Of a stretch of 64,000 nt of DNA, positions 52,805 through 60,900 are shown piece by piece. The notes below the pieces were generated by a model, which saw only the letters and a list, made by a program, of their open reading frames with translations, was not told the origin of the DNA and made no database searches. Source of the DNA: CBDFGN01 sp965247065 (GTDB taxonomy: Bacteria; Bacteroidota; Bacteroidia; Cytophagales; Cyclobacteriaceae); contig CBDFGN010000006.1 of assembly GCA_965247065.1 (NCBI GenBank), forward strand, positions 2,666,001 to 2,730,000, written 5' to 3'. The position numbers were made by a program, and so were the translations under genes. How positions within the stretch are numbered: the stretch's first letter is position 1; the number at the start of each line of letters is the position of its first letter.

Positions 52805-54833
52805 CTGGGCCATGGTGATTTCAATTGGAATCTATTGTGGTCCGGTGAGGGGCCAAGAGGATTTTGACTTCGAACAACTGATTGAAAGAAACTTTGGATT
52901 CCAGGAAGAAGCCGAGTTATATGAACATCTATACCAACAACTGTATGACTATTATTTACATCCATTGGACCTGAACAAGGCCAACCGCGAAGAATTACGC
53001 GCCCTGACCCTATTGTCCGAGCAGCAAATTGCGTCCTTGATCCAATATCGGACCAATAACGGCCCATTTTACAATATTTTAGAAATGCAGGGAATTCCTG
53101 GATTTAACCCCGAAGTGATTCGGTCCATCCGACCTTTCCTCAAAGTTACTCGAAGGCCTGCCCCGGGAACCTTACAGCAAAGAGTAAGCAATGCACCGAC
53201 GAAATATGCTCTCATTCGATATGGCAGGGCGTTGCAAAAGAAATCAGGATATCTCTCCCGGACAGGCGTTGGCAAACCATTTCAGGGAAGCATGGATCAC
53301 GTTTTTGCCAAACTACGGCTAAGCAAGCCAGGCGATTTCAGCGTCGGTATGACGTTGGAAAAGGATGCCGGCGAGTCTCTCAGATGGGACAACAAACGAA
53401 ATAAGTACTACTTCGACTTCCAGTCCTTTCACATAATGGTTGAAAACCGCAGCCGCATAAGAAAACTGCTTATTGGAGATTTCCAGATACAAACCGGACA
53501 GGGCTTAATGAACGGCGGAGGTTTCCAGTTAGGTAAGGGAACCGAGCCAATTTCTGCGGTTAGAAGAAGCAATCTTGGTGTGCTACCCTATGGATCGGCC
53601 AATGAATCCGGCTTCTACCGGGGAGTGGCTGTGGAAATAGACCTGCAGCCGATCCAGGTGCTCTCTTTCTATTCCCGCCAAAAAAGGGATGCCTGGTTGA
53701 CATATCTGTCCGGTCACGGCCAGTTCTCCAGCTTGAGATCCACCGGCCTGCACCGGACTCTCAATGAGGTCGCGTCCAGGAAAACATTGAAGGAAAGTGT
53801 CCTAGGTCAACGAATTCAGTATCACAGTCAAGATAAATCTCTATTAGTAGGGATGCAGGCCTCCTATTTATGGTATGACTTCCGCAAAGTTGCCAGTACC
53901 CAACCTTATCAGAAGTATGATCTTGTAAATCAATCTTTGTGGAATCTTGGCAGCTTCATAACCTATCAATGGCAGAACTTTAACCTGTTTGGAGAATTTG
54001 TTGAGTCTGGAGGAGCCAAGGGTGCTTTGGCGGGTGTTGTCGGAAGTTTAGGTAATCGACTCGATGTGTCCATACATCTAAGGAATTACGCACCCGGCTT
54101 CCAGACTGCCAATGGATCCGCATTTGGCGAAAACAGCAGAAACCAGAACGAATCAGGAATTTACTGGGGTATAAAAATTCACCCGTTTAGAGGTATCGTG
54201 GTGAAGGCTTACTACGACCGATTTAAGTTCAGATGGCTCAAGTTTGGAGTCGATGCCCCATCAGAAGGTTATGAGACTCTGATATCCACCGACATAAACC
54301 CTGGGGAGAAAACGCAGGTGCAAGTCTCTTGGAGGCACCAACAGAAGGATCAGAACTCGACGGCGCCCGGTGCCAAACTAAACCATGCTGAGCCTGGCAA
54401 AAAGCGAAATCTGGTGCTGCAGCTCACACATTTGGTCAGCTCCGCCATTACTCTTAAAACCAGGGTTCAGCGAAGCTGGTTCGAATTCGGCAATTTAAGA
54501 ACTGCAGGGTTCCTCTTGTCCCAGGACTTGAATCTCGACTTTGGCAAGCTACGACTCAGCACTCGAGTAGCCCTTTTTGATGCGGATGACTTTGATAATC
54601 GCCAATACGTTTTTGAACGGCACGTGCTGTATCGGGTCTCATTTCCATTCTTCAAGGGAGTGGGAATACGCAACTACGCCATGGTTCAAATCAAAATGCA
54701 TTCGAGGATGGTCTTATGGATCAGATATGCCCGCACCGAGTTTAGGCACCAGGAGACCATCGGCAGCGGATTAGACCAGATTGACGGAAATTCCCAGTCC
54801 GATGTGACCGCTCAACTAATTTGGAAGTTTTAG
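52794..54833 (+). CDS. Helix-hairpin-helix outer-membrane protein
   Basis: 679 residues. A signal peptide (to about residue 20) precedes a ComEA-like helix-hairpin-helix pair near 55-115 (LDLNKANREELRALTLL and NILEMQGIPGFNPEVIRSI). The remaining 560 residues are a long series of beta strands with aromatic girdles, ending in IWKF. This domain order is a recurrent Bacteroidota outer-membrane family of unknown function. A DNA-uptake link is suggested only by the ComEA-like domain. It is coupled to the PorV-like gene and is the last core gene before the phage-like element. Confidence 0.8.
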   Translation: MKNSWAMVISIGIYCGPVRGQEDFDFEQLIERNFGFQEEAELYEHLYQQLYDYYLHPLDLNKANREELRALTLLSEQQIASLIQYRTNNGPFYNILEMQGIPGFNPEVIRSIRPFLKVTRRPAPGTLQQRVSNAPTKYALIRYGRALQKKSGYLSRTGVGKPFQGSMDHVFAKLRLSKPGDFSVGMTLEKDAGESLRWDNKRNKYYFDFQSFHIMVENRSRIRKLLIGDFQIQTGQGLMNGGGFQLGKGTEPISAVRRSNLGVLPYGSANESGFYRGVAVEIDLQPIQVLSFYSRQKRDAWLTYLSGHGQFSSLRSTGLHRTLNEVASRKTLKESVLGQRIQYHSQDKSLLVGMQASYLWYDFRKVASTQPYQKYDLVNQSLWNLGSFITYQWQNFNLFGEFVESGGAKGALAGVVGSLGNRLDVSIHLRNYAPGFQTANGSAFGENSRNQNESGIYWGIKIHPFRGIVVKAYYDRFKFRWLKFGVDAPSEGYETLISTDINPGEKTQVQVSWRHQQKDQNSTAPGAKLNHAEPGKKRNLVLQLTHLVSSAITLKTRVQRSWFEFGNLRTAGFLLSQDLNLDFGKLRLSTRVALFDADDFDNRQYVFERHVLYRVSFPFFKGVGIRNYAMVQIKMHSRMVLWIRYARTEFRHQETIGSGLDQIDGNSQSDVTAQLIWKF

Positions 54834-55062
54834 CCCAATCATAGCTACAATCCATGTTTAACCTAAATTTTAAAGTAATGAACAATTTGAGAAACGACAC
54901 AAATAAGGAATGATACTTTAAGATAGTTTAATAAATGACCTATTTTAGCTGTTTTACCTCATTTGCCTTCATATATTCCTAGTTGCTTTAATCAAAAAAA
55001 GAGACTAATATGCTACTCAAAATTTAGAGTCGCGTTTTTAGTCGCGGAAAAGTTAATTTCAA
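54834..55062. other. Core-element junction spacer
   Basis: About 230 AT-rich bases between the last core gene and the integrase. The left attachment site should be here, but there is no tRNA gene and the partner site lies beyond the window. AGTCGCG occurs twice (55028-55034 and 55040-55046, approximate) just before the integrase start and could be an arm-type or operator site. Confidence 0.4.
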
Positions 55063-56103
55063 GTGTCAGTCAAACTCAAAAGAAGAAAGATTAAGGAAGG
55101 GGAATCCCTTTATCTGGTTATCCATCATAACGGGAAAAGATACTACGAATTCTTAAAGCTACGCCTCTTGCATCCAAAGGGCAGGCTGGAGAAAGCTCAC
55201 AACAAAGACATACTAAGGCTTGCTGAAATTATGCGAGCGAATAAAGAAATATCTTTATCCTATCAGCAGCATAATCAACCTCTCCCCTCTTCTCAAAAGA
55301 TAGATTTCCACCTCTACCTAGAAAAGTTCTCCAAAACCAAGAACTACGACAATCAAAATAACTTCAGGTTGGCAGGGGTAAAGCTCAAAGAGTATTCCCC
55401 TGTTCTAAAGTTTAACCAGATAGACCGGGACTTCTGCGAAGGGTTCAAAAGATACCTGCTAGACCATCTGGGGACAAACTCAGCCTATGTCTACTACTCA
55501 AAGATAATAGCTACTTTAAACCAGGCGGTAAGAGAAAGAATCATTGTATACAATCCTTCCAAAAATATAGATCCAATCAAAAAAAAAGACAAACCCCGGG
55601 AATACCTTACGCTGGAAGAGCTGCGGGTACTGGCTTCAACAAACTGTGAAAGTCCGGACACGAAAAGACTTTTTCTTTTCGGTTGCTTAACGGGCCTAAG
55701 GAAAGTGGATTTAATGAAGCTCCATTGGAGGGACATTAAAAAGGACCAGGGCTGGCATATTGTCTTTGACCAAAGCAAAAAAGGAGGGCTTAACTATTTA
55801 CCCTTATCTGACCAGGCTTTGCAAATCCTGGGACCGTTCCAGAAAGGCAAAGTCTTCAAAACTGTCCCCGCCCTTTGGTGGCACCTTAGAGAATGGGTAA
55901 AGGACGCTAAGATAAATAAGAAGATTTCCTTTCACTCTTCCCGGCACACCTTCGCCACCTTAATGCTAAACCATGCCACTGATAATGTAAGAATAGTCCA
56001 GGACCTTCTAGGACATAAATCAGTAAGAACTACTGAAGTATATGCAAAGATTGTTCACAAGTCAGCTAAAGAAGCAATAGGAAAAATTCCGGAGATTTTG
56101 TGA
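55063..56103 (+). CDS. Tyrosine recombinase/integrase
   Basis: 346 residues from GTG. An arm-binding-like N-terminus (1-85), a SAM-like core-binding domain (about 80-170) and the catalytic domain. All catalytic positions are present: Arg213 in LTGLRKVDL, Lys240, His291 and Arg294 in HSSRHTFA, His318 in LGHKS and the nucleophile Tyr327 in TTEVYAKI. It is of the Bacteroidota phage/ICE integrase type. It transcribes outward from the junction into the element and converges with the regulator genes. Confidence 0.94.
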   Translation: MSVKLKRRKIKEGESLYLVIHHNGKRYYEFLKLRLLHPKGRLEKAHNKDILRLAEIMRANKEISLSYQQHNQPLPSSQKIDFHLYLEKFSKTKNYDNQNNFRLAGVKLKEYSPVLKFNQIDRDFCEGFKRYLLDHLGTNSAYVYYSKIIATLNQAVRERIIVYNPSKNIDPIKKKDKPREYLTLEELRVLASTNCESPDTKRLFLFGCLTGLRKVDLMKLHWRDIKKDQGWHIVFDQSKKGGLNYLPLSDQALQILGPFQKGKVFKTVPALWWHLREWVKDAKINKKISFHSSRHTFATLMLNHATDNVRIVQDLLGHKSVRTTEVYAKIVHKSAKEAIGKIPEIL

Positions 56104-56147
56104 GGGGGAAATCGAAAAGAACACCAAGACCCAGAAATATACGCCAG

Positions 56148-56789
56148 CTAGGTCTTTAAATAGTTCTCTAACCCGTCCAGTCTAATTCTTGTCTCAATAA
56201 CTTGGGAGGAAACATGGAATTTGGGGCATAGCTTGGCCGCCACCAATGCCTTAACCCCCTCAATCTTATCTGGGAATCCTTGATATTTCTTATTCAGCAT
56301 AATTATTGTAGATCGTATCTTTTGCATTTCAACCTCCAATACCTCTACAGGGACTAGAAATTGACCAGCGAACTCTTTCGCTTGTCTTTCGAACCATTTG
56401 TAATCATTATCGTCCATTTGACTAACCCATTTCTTATAGTCGGCGATGTCAGTGAATGTGACCTGCTCATAGCATTTTTCGTGTAGAACATAATGACCCA
56501 GTTCTTCAGCTAGAGTAAATCGTAACCTGGGCTGAGCTCCTGGATCGTTGAAAGAATCGTTATCAACGTGGATAGCGGAGCGATCACCAGTTAGTAGTCC
56601 TTCCACTCCAGCAGAGAATGGTGATCTTAAACCAGGAGTTGGTACTATATCCAATCCCAATAATTCTATGATTCTTTCAATCTTGATTGGAACCAAGCCT
56701 CTGTCAATCATGTGATTCCGACAAAAGCTGTCAATAATCTGACCTATATGGGCATTATTTAGCTTTGCTGGTCTGCACCTTGATGCCAT
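56148..56789 (-). CDS. ImmA/IrrE-family metallopeptidase, variant zinc motif
   Basis: A 213-residue ImmA/IrrE domain protein. The family's HELGH zinc motif reads EELGH here (Glu95-Glu96-Leu-Gly-His99, in FTLAEELGHYVLH), so the first His ligand is replaced by Glu. The downstream segment QAKEFAGQFLVP carries the third-ligand region. ImmA proteins cleave a cognate XRE repressor to induce mobile elements. The XRE gene overlaps its start by 31 bases, which fits that pairing. Activity with the altered motif is uncertain. Confidence 0.88.
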   Translation of the reverse strand: MASRCRPAKLNNAHIGQIIDSFCRNHMIDRGLVPIKIERIIELLGLDIVPTPGLRSPFSAGVEGLLTGDRSAIHVDNDSFNDPGAQPRLRFTLAEELGHYVLHEKCYEQVTFTDIADYKKWVSQMDDNDYKWFERQAKEFAGQFLVPVEVLEVEMQKIRSTIIMLNKKYQGFPDKIEGVKALVAAKLCPKFHVSSQVIETRIRLDGLENYLKT

Positions 56790-57142
56790 TCCCTTCTAAT
56801 CATGGAAATTAACTTTTCTAGGTCATCCTCGTTCGGTTTTGTTCCGCTCACTGTTCGGAAAAAAAGTGGAAGTTTTTCAAGGACGGACTCATCCGGTCTT
56901 AAATCCTTCGGTATCGCTTGGATAAGTGCCAGATCTTTTATCTCCTGATACTCTTGTTCACTTAACTCCAAGGCCTCTGCGATTTGCCTCAATGCGGGTT
57001 CCGTCTTGGGAACCTCGAGCAAGCCTCGTTCGATCTTGCTCCAATTACTTGGATCTAATTCTGACTTCCTACAGAATTCTCTCGAAGTCATACCGCTCTT
57101 GATACGCCTCTCCTTTAGATGGCGTCCTAGGGTTTTTTCCAT
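56759..57142 (-). CDS. XRE-family transcriptional regulator
   Basis: 127 residues with an N-terminal helix-turn-helix: LKERRIKSGMTSREFCRKSEL then DPSNWSKIERGLLEVP at about residues 10-45. The C-terminal half is acidic and helical and may be where ImmA acts. It overlaps the immA gene by 31 bases, and two palindromes lie just upstream at 57186-57236, probably its own operators. It is likely the repressor that maintains the integrated state. Confidence 0.9.
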   Translation of the reverse strand: MEKTLGRHLKERRIKSGMTSREFCRKSELDPSNWSKIERGLLEVPKTEPALRQIAEALELSEQEYQEIKDLALIQAIPKDLRPDESVLEKLPLFFRTVSGTKPNEDDLEKLISMIRREWHQGADQQS

Positions 57143-57185
57143 TCCTATAAAAGGGGTTACGATTATGCTTTAAAAAAATGGGTAA

Positions 57186-57236
57186 TTGGTAACTTACTGA
57201 CACGAAGTTACCAAATGTGGTAGACAATTACCACAT
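57186..57236. promoter_or_regulatory. Two palindromic operators upstream of the XRE gene
   Basis: TTGGTAACTT (57186-57195) and AAGTTACCAA (57205-57214) form a perfect 10-base inverted repeat with a 9-base spacer. ATGTGGTA (57215-57222) and TACCACAT (57229-57236) form an 8-base repeat with a 6-base spacer. Both share a GGTA half-site. They lie 44 bases before the repressor start. Confidence 0.7.
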
Positions 57237-57246
57237 AACCCCCGGA

Positions 57247-57339
57247 TTATTTGATGATGGTCGTTCTCTCCGCCTCCTCCCAAAACTTTTCTTTCCGGAT
57301 CCGACCCCGTATCTTTTTGATCAGTTCTTTTGTCTTCAT
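57247..57339 (-). CDS. Possible tiny basic protein (30 aa)
   Basis: An ATG frame MKTKELIKKIRGRIRKEKF then WEEAERTTIIK and TAA, strongly charged and helical. A perfect palindrome CCTATTAATAGG sits directly before its start (57341-57352). It could be a small regulator or a chance frame; no homologue is recognised. Confidence 0.3.
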   Translation of the reverse strand: MKTKELIKKIRGRIRKEKFWEEAERTTIIK

Positions 57340-57385
57340 ACCTATTAATAGGAGTTAGGGGGAAAATGTTGCCTTTTTCGACCGC

Positions 57386-57604
57386 CTAACCTGCGTTCCA
57401 ATGTTTTCGATTCAACAGGCCTCTATTCAATAGAATTCTTTCGTTTGCCAATTCGCAATACTCTTGAGAAATATCAATGCCTATCCAATCTCTGTTACAT
57501 GCCTCGGCCGCTATAGCCGTAGAACCGGATCCCATGAAGGGATCAAGCACAACCTTTGCCTCGGTGGAATCAACGCAACGCTGGACAAGTTCTATATCTC
57601 CTTA
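57386..57604 (-). pseudogene. DNA methyltransferase C-terminal remnant
   Basis: About 72 codons read GDIELVQRCVDSTEAKVVL and then the methyltransferase motif I DPFMGSGSTAIAAEACNRDW, followed by IGIDISQEYCELANERI and a TAG stop. This is the C-terminal S-adenosylmethionine-binding end of an N4/N6 DNA methyltransferase of the DPPY-first (beta-class) type. A TAA at 57602-57604 closes the frame upstream and the catalytic DPPY/NPPY part is absent, so it is a truncated remnant. Confidence 0.82.
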
Positions 57605-57641
57605 TAGTAAGAATATAACAAAAAAGAGCGAGGAAGTCAAG

Positions 57642-57722
57642 TTATTTTTGCATTATTGTATATAATTGCTCCTGGGTCATTCCCAGTTTATGCCGGTGAG
57701 CTCTGAGTTCTTCGGGAGTCAT
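57642..57722 (-). pseudogene. Truncated helix-turn-helix gene remnant
   Basis: A 26-residue frame MTPEELRAHRHKLGMTQEQ then LYTIMQK and a stop matches the first helices of XRE-type regulators found in phage elements. The recognition helix and everything after it are missing. Confidence 0.6.
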
Positions 57723-57726
57723 TTGG

Positions 57727-57761
57727 CGAAAATAAAAAGCCCTCCAAACTCCGGAGGGCTT
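57727..57761 (-). terminator. Rho-independent terminator of the leftward phage operon
   Basis: On the minus strand AAGCCCTCC pairs with GGAGGGCTT (nine pairs, seven-base loop) and is followed by TTTTTATTTT. It lies 54 bases after the last phage-operon gene. Confidence 0.85.
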
Positions 57762-57814
57762 GCCTTAAAGGGCTAGTTCCTGGAATGCCTGCTACTACAA
57801 ATAAACGAATTCAT

Positions 57815-58138
57815 TCAAACGCCTGGAATTACAACCTTTAGCAGTTCAATTAACTGGCCGAAATCAATAACCCCGTACTTTACTAAGGCTAGTAGTCCTG
57901 CCACACCACCGGCAATGTAGATAAAATCTTTGGGCTGCATTAACTTGATGTCTGCCCCCGTTAGTTTACCGTCCCCGTCTTTGTCAAATACTTTTTTAAT
58001 GGGGTTGGCAAGGATGGTAAAAGGACTTGAATCAATAGCACCCCCGAGGGCCGGAGCGAGTATGTTTTTTACTACTCCTGACTGCCCTACCTTATTGACA
58101 AACTTTCCGAACTTGGAATCTTTGAATTTCTTTTTCAT
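57815..58138 (-). CDS. Small phage membrane protein with EF-hand loop
   Basis: A 107-residue protein. A basic N-terminus (KKKFKDSKFGKFVNK) and a helical part precede a canonical EF-hand calcium loop at 52-63: DKDGDGKLTGAD, with Asp52, Asp54, Asp56, Gly57, Thr60 and Asp63 at positions 1, 3, 5, 6, 9 and 12. Then a hydrophobic helix (about 70-90) and a second hydrophobic stretch (91-105). It is last in the operon next to lysis-type genes, so a holin-like or envelope-targeting role is plausible. Its start overlaps the preceding gene stop by four bases. Confidence 0.75.
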   Translation of the reverse strand: MKKKFKDSKFGKFVNKVGQSGVVKNILAPALGGAIDSSPFTILANPIKKVFDKDGDGKLTGADIKLMQPKDFIYIAGGVAGLLALVKYGVIDFGQLIELLKVVIPGV

Positions 58139-58629
58139 TCTGATAGTATTTCTTGGCCAACCGCTTGGAATACATTCTTGATAATGATTTTCACATTCTC
58201 CTCTTTGTCTAAAGCCGATTTAACTTTCAAATAGAACTTTCGAAAAGCATCTGTACTCTGCCCTTCTTTCGAATTGTCATCTGAATACAGGATGTTATTT
58301 ACCAGCAAACACCCATCACTGTTTTTGGGGTAGTTTCCGATATGTATATATACCCATTGGTAGCCGGGAACATTTTGCAACCACAAGTGATTGTGGAACC
58401 AATCGTATTTTGCCCGATATTGTTCGCGCTTCGTACTGGGCTCATCTCTGAAAATCACCTCGTACTCTCCTGCCGGAATGGCCGTAATCTTAGGAATCTT
58501 TTCTGTTCGAACAGGATCCTCCATCGTCACTCCATAAAAAATGGTATCAATATAGATAGCTCCCCTACAAGAAGTTTTATTATTATCTAGCCTAAGATGC
58601 TGTATATCCATTCTTTTTAATCTGTTCAA
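58135..58629 (-). CDS. DUF5675 family protein (phage lysis-region)
   Basis: 164 residues. The core TIFYGVTMEDPVRTEKIPKIT then AIPAGEYEVIFRDEPS, YDWFHNHLWLQNVPGYQWVYIHIGNYPKNSDGCLLV matches the DUF5675 family (segments at about 30-60 and 75-115). His and Cys in the HIGN...DGC order recall L,D-transpeptidase-like active sites, which is suggestive only. In phages the family lies with lysis genes. The ATGA overlap with the preceding gene supports the start at 58629. Confidence 0.78.
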   Translation of the reverse strand: MNRLKRMDIQHLRLDNNKTSCRGAIYIDTIFYGVTMEDPVRTEKIPKITAIPAGEYEVIFRDEPSTKREQYRAKYDWFHNHLWLQNVPGYQWVYIHIGNYPKNSDGCLLVNNILYSDDNSKEGQSTDAFRKFYLKVKSALDKEENVKIIIKNVFQAVGQEILSE

Positions 58630-58895
58630 TCAACCAAACTCTTTAAAAACGCTCCAAGTCCTCCCAGCCCTCCAACCCCTCCAACCCACTTGGCAATCTT
58701 TATCCCTCCTTTGGTGTTTTGGATTATTACCTCGTGCTCATCCACTTTCTTGATGACAACATCTAATACAGGTTCGTACTTCTCCCTGAAAACATCATCT
58801 TTTTTTTGCTTCTCCTTTATCCATTTGACATCTGTATGGACCTCGGCAATCATTACCGCCAATTTCTCCAGGTGTCCGTTCTCTTTTCTATTCAT
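58626..58895 (-). CDS. XhlA-like small coiled-coil/membrane protein
   Basis: 89 residues. The N-terminal 55 residues form a charged helix (LAVMIAEVHTDVKWIKEKQKK) and the C-terminal 30 are Gly-rich and hydrophobic (WVGGVGGLGGLGAFLKSL), the layout of XhlA/holin-associated proteins. It probably helps permeabilise the membrane in lysis, though the helix is weak. It overlaps both flanking genes by a few bases. Confidence 0.65.
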   Translation of the reverse strand: MNRKENGHLEKLAVMIAEVHTDVKWIKEKQKKDDVFREKYEPVLDVVIKKVDEHEVIIQNTKGGIKIAKWVGGVGGLGGLGAFLKSLVD

Positions 58896-59196
58896 TATCT
58901 GTCCGGTCGGTGGTATCGGCTTTTTCTAGATTGGCCCTGGCATAGGTCAATAGCGAAGAACTCAGCCCAACCCTGCCCAAAAAACTCTTGATCTTGGTAA
59001 GGCTCCATTGTACCGGAAACAGGAACATAAAATTGCCGGTCGTCGAATTGGTCCAGGGGTCCGATTTGTCACCCCAGTTTGTAAAGTTCCCCCGCAGGTC
59101 GGTTTTTATTACCGGATAAACCTTGTCGGCAAGCTCCTGGTAATCCCTAAAGGATGCAGCGGGGATTTCAATCCCATATTTTTGTGTCTCTGACAT
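58888..59196 (-). CDS. Hypothetical phage protein
   Basis: 102 residues of no recognised family, starting MSETQKYGIEIPAASFRDYQ. It has a Trp-rich middle (NWGDKSDPWTN) and a hydrophobic stretch near 55-65 (FMFLFPVQWSL), without a clear transmembrane helix. It sits between the LamG-like and XhlA-like genes with one-base and eight-base overlaps, so it belongs to the operon. A virion or assembly role is possible from position alone. Confidence 0.7.
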   Translation of the reverse strand: MSETQKYGIEIPAASFRDYQELADKVYPVIKTDLRGNFTNWGDKSDPWTNSTTGNFMFLFPVQWSLTKIKSFLGRVGLSSSLLTYARANLEKADTTDRTDNE

Positions 59197-59897
59197 TAGA
59201 AGGCTGAATATCTGCTATTGATTCCTGTTATATAACTATCCATTGTGGCTTCGGTAATGTCTGAACTGAATTTGATCCAGCTTTCCGTAAAACGCCCGTC
59301 TCCACCAACAAAAAAGTTTGATTCTGATCCCATTGATCCGGCATTGCAAACATGAGAAGTCCAGGCTGCCCCGTCCACCCTCATATTCAGATCCGACCCA
59401 TCTCTTCGCACTGCAATGATATGGGTCGTTCCTTCGGAAACCGCCCCACTCTCATCGTTGGCCCCTCCAATCCGAACCCTGAAAGTTTCGCCTGTCCTTA
59501 ACTGAAACTTATTACTAGCATCAATATTTGCAAGATCCCAATGGAGTCCGCTTGACGTATGGCTTAGTACCCATATAAAGGAGAAGGCGGTACCAAACGT
59601 TATCGCTGCATTACTAGTGAATGAATCGGTGGTATTGAATTGCAAGCCGCTACCGGAAACGTATAGCGGTTGGTTGGGTCCAGTATCCTGCTTCATATAA
59701 TTCAGTGAATCGTCCCCAGAACGTTCATCCCACCACCGGGAAACAAGATCCCCGCCGTCTTTGGTGAAATACCCTAAATTGTCACTTCCGAAGGCACAAA
59801 CTATATCAGCGTGGGAATGGTACGGATACACCGGCAACCCGGCATCCCTTCGCCACCACTTCTCAGCTGCAACAGCTATTTCCTCTTGATTCATCAA
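59196..59897 (-). CDS. LamG/concanavalin-like phage protein
   Basis: 233 residues forming a concanavalin-like beta sandwich: FSFIWVLSHTSSGLHWDLANI, the FRVRIGGANDES turn and a closing ITEATMDSYITGINSRY, which resembles the C-terminal LamG-type helix of Bacteroidota phage fibre or decoration proteins. It could bind host glycans. It is co-translated with the neighbouring genes (four-base overlap upstream). Confidence 0.7.
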   Translation of the reverse strand: MMNQEEIAVAAEKWWRRDAGLPVYPYHSHADIVCAFGSDNLGYFTKDGGDLVSRWWDERSGDDSLNYMKQDTGPNQPLYVSGSGLQFNTTDSFTSNAAITFGTAFSFIWVLSHTSSGLHWDLANIDASNKFQLRTGETFRVRIGGANDESGAVSEGTTHIIAVRRDGSDLNMRVDGAAWTSHVCNAGSMGSESNFFVGGDGRFTESWIKFSSDITEATMDSYITGINSRYSAF

Positions 59898-60184
59898 TAG
59901 CCGATTGTAAACTTATCAGCCCCGTTGGATTGCTTCCATCGAAGTCTCACTCCGTCCCAAACCTTCATGGGGGGCAATTTCTTTCCCGATGCTGTGGCCG
60001 GATGTTCCGCCGCAATCGTGTTGTTTACCGAAAACTGGATTGTTCCCGAATTACCTGAGTCTGTCTCGATATACACCACTACCGCCATTGGACCCCTTCC
60101 ATGGTTCTCGATAGTCAATGTGCTTTCAGTTGTATCGCCCGCTGTTACTTCTTCAAAAGGTGATGTTACTGTCTTGTTTGCCAT
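59894..60184 (-). CDS. Small beta-rich phage protein
   Basis: 96 residues, starting MANKTVTSPFEEVTAGDTTE, rich in beta-forming Thr/Val, with IENHGRGPMAVVVYIETDSG and VWDGVRLRWKQSNG. It resembles small capsid-decoration or tail-spike adaptor domains in general shape; no family is recognised. Its TAATG start overlap with the connector gene shows operon membership. Confidence 0.7.
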   Translation of the reverse strand: MANKTVTSPFEEVTAGDTTESTLTIENHGRGPMAVVVYIETDSGNSGTIQFSVNNTIAAEHPATASGKKLPPMKVWDGVRLRWKQSNGADKFTIGY

Positions 60185-60900
60185 TATATTCTAGTTAGTT
60201 TAAAAGCCGTTTTATTTAATTTCCCCCGACCTTCCCAAAACGTGAAAGTCGTATTGTTCGCATCCAGGTATGCCTCCGCATCCGCCAGATAATTCAACGC
60301 TACCGCCTTGGCATCCTTCTGCTCCGCCCTGATCCTTTGAATGTCCAAGCCCTGGCTATTGCCACTCTCCTTTTCCTCCACGCCAAACCGCGACACCTGG
60401 ACCGGGTTATGTAACAGCAGCCTCGCGTAGGCAAAGTACACCAAGGCTGGTTTCAGTCCTTCCAGCTTTATCACCTCTCCCGAGTACGTGTAATCCAACC
60501 CCACAAACAACTCGTGATACTTCTCAAGATTATAGGTGAAGGCCCCGGCACTGGGATCCGCAGAGAAGGCGCTGGCTATGGTTAAGCTCGTATTTCCCCC
60601 TATTACCGTCACCTCCCTGGTCTCCCTCGCTCCTGAGATCGTCACCGTGATATAATCCCCAACCGTCAGTTCTGATGTGAAAAGCGTTCCCACTCCAGTG
60701 ATGGTTGTCGAAGCCCCGGAGATCGTCCCCGTCCTGGTAGCGAACATTTTATTGATGAAGTCCGTAAAGAACTCCGCTCCCAGGAAATTCCGCAGATCCA
60801 CCTGCTGGGCCTCCGTTATGAAGGCATTCAATCGCGTCCCGATGTTCTGAGAAACAGATCGATAGTCGTCAAAATCACTCCGTTCCAGTAGTAGCGTCAT
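60184..60900 (-). CDS. DUF6712-like head-tail connector with inserted beta domain
   Basis: 238 residues. The outer parts (LNAFITEAQQVDLRNFLGAEFFTDF at 25-49 and GEVIKLEGLKPALVYFAYARLL at 141-162) look like a Bacteroidota phage connector (DUF6712-type). Between them, about residues 55-125, an extra beta module GTISGASTTITGVGTLFTSEL and VGDYITVTISGARETREVTVI is inserted, of the kind found in phage fibre or adhesion proteins. It overlaps the portal gene by 26 bases. The role in joining head and tail is inferred. Confidence 0.68.
   Translation of the reverse strand: MTLLLERSDFDDYRSVSQNIGTRLNAFITEAQQVDLRNFLGAEFFTDFINKMFATRTGTISGASTTITGVGTLFTSELTVGDYITVTISGARETREVTVIGGNTSLTIASAFSADPSAGAFTYNLEKYHELFVGLDYTYSGEVIKLEGLKPALVYFAYARLLLHNPVQVSRFGVEEKESGNSQGLDIQRIRAEQKDAKAVALNYLADAEAYLDANNTTFTFWEGRGKLNKTAFKLTRI

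Noticed and set aside
55021..55050. Duplicated AGTCGCG as an attachment core
   Set aside because: Two seven-base copies close together do not show an attachment site; the partner site is outside the window.
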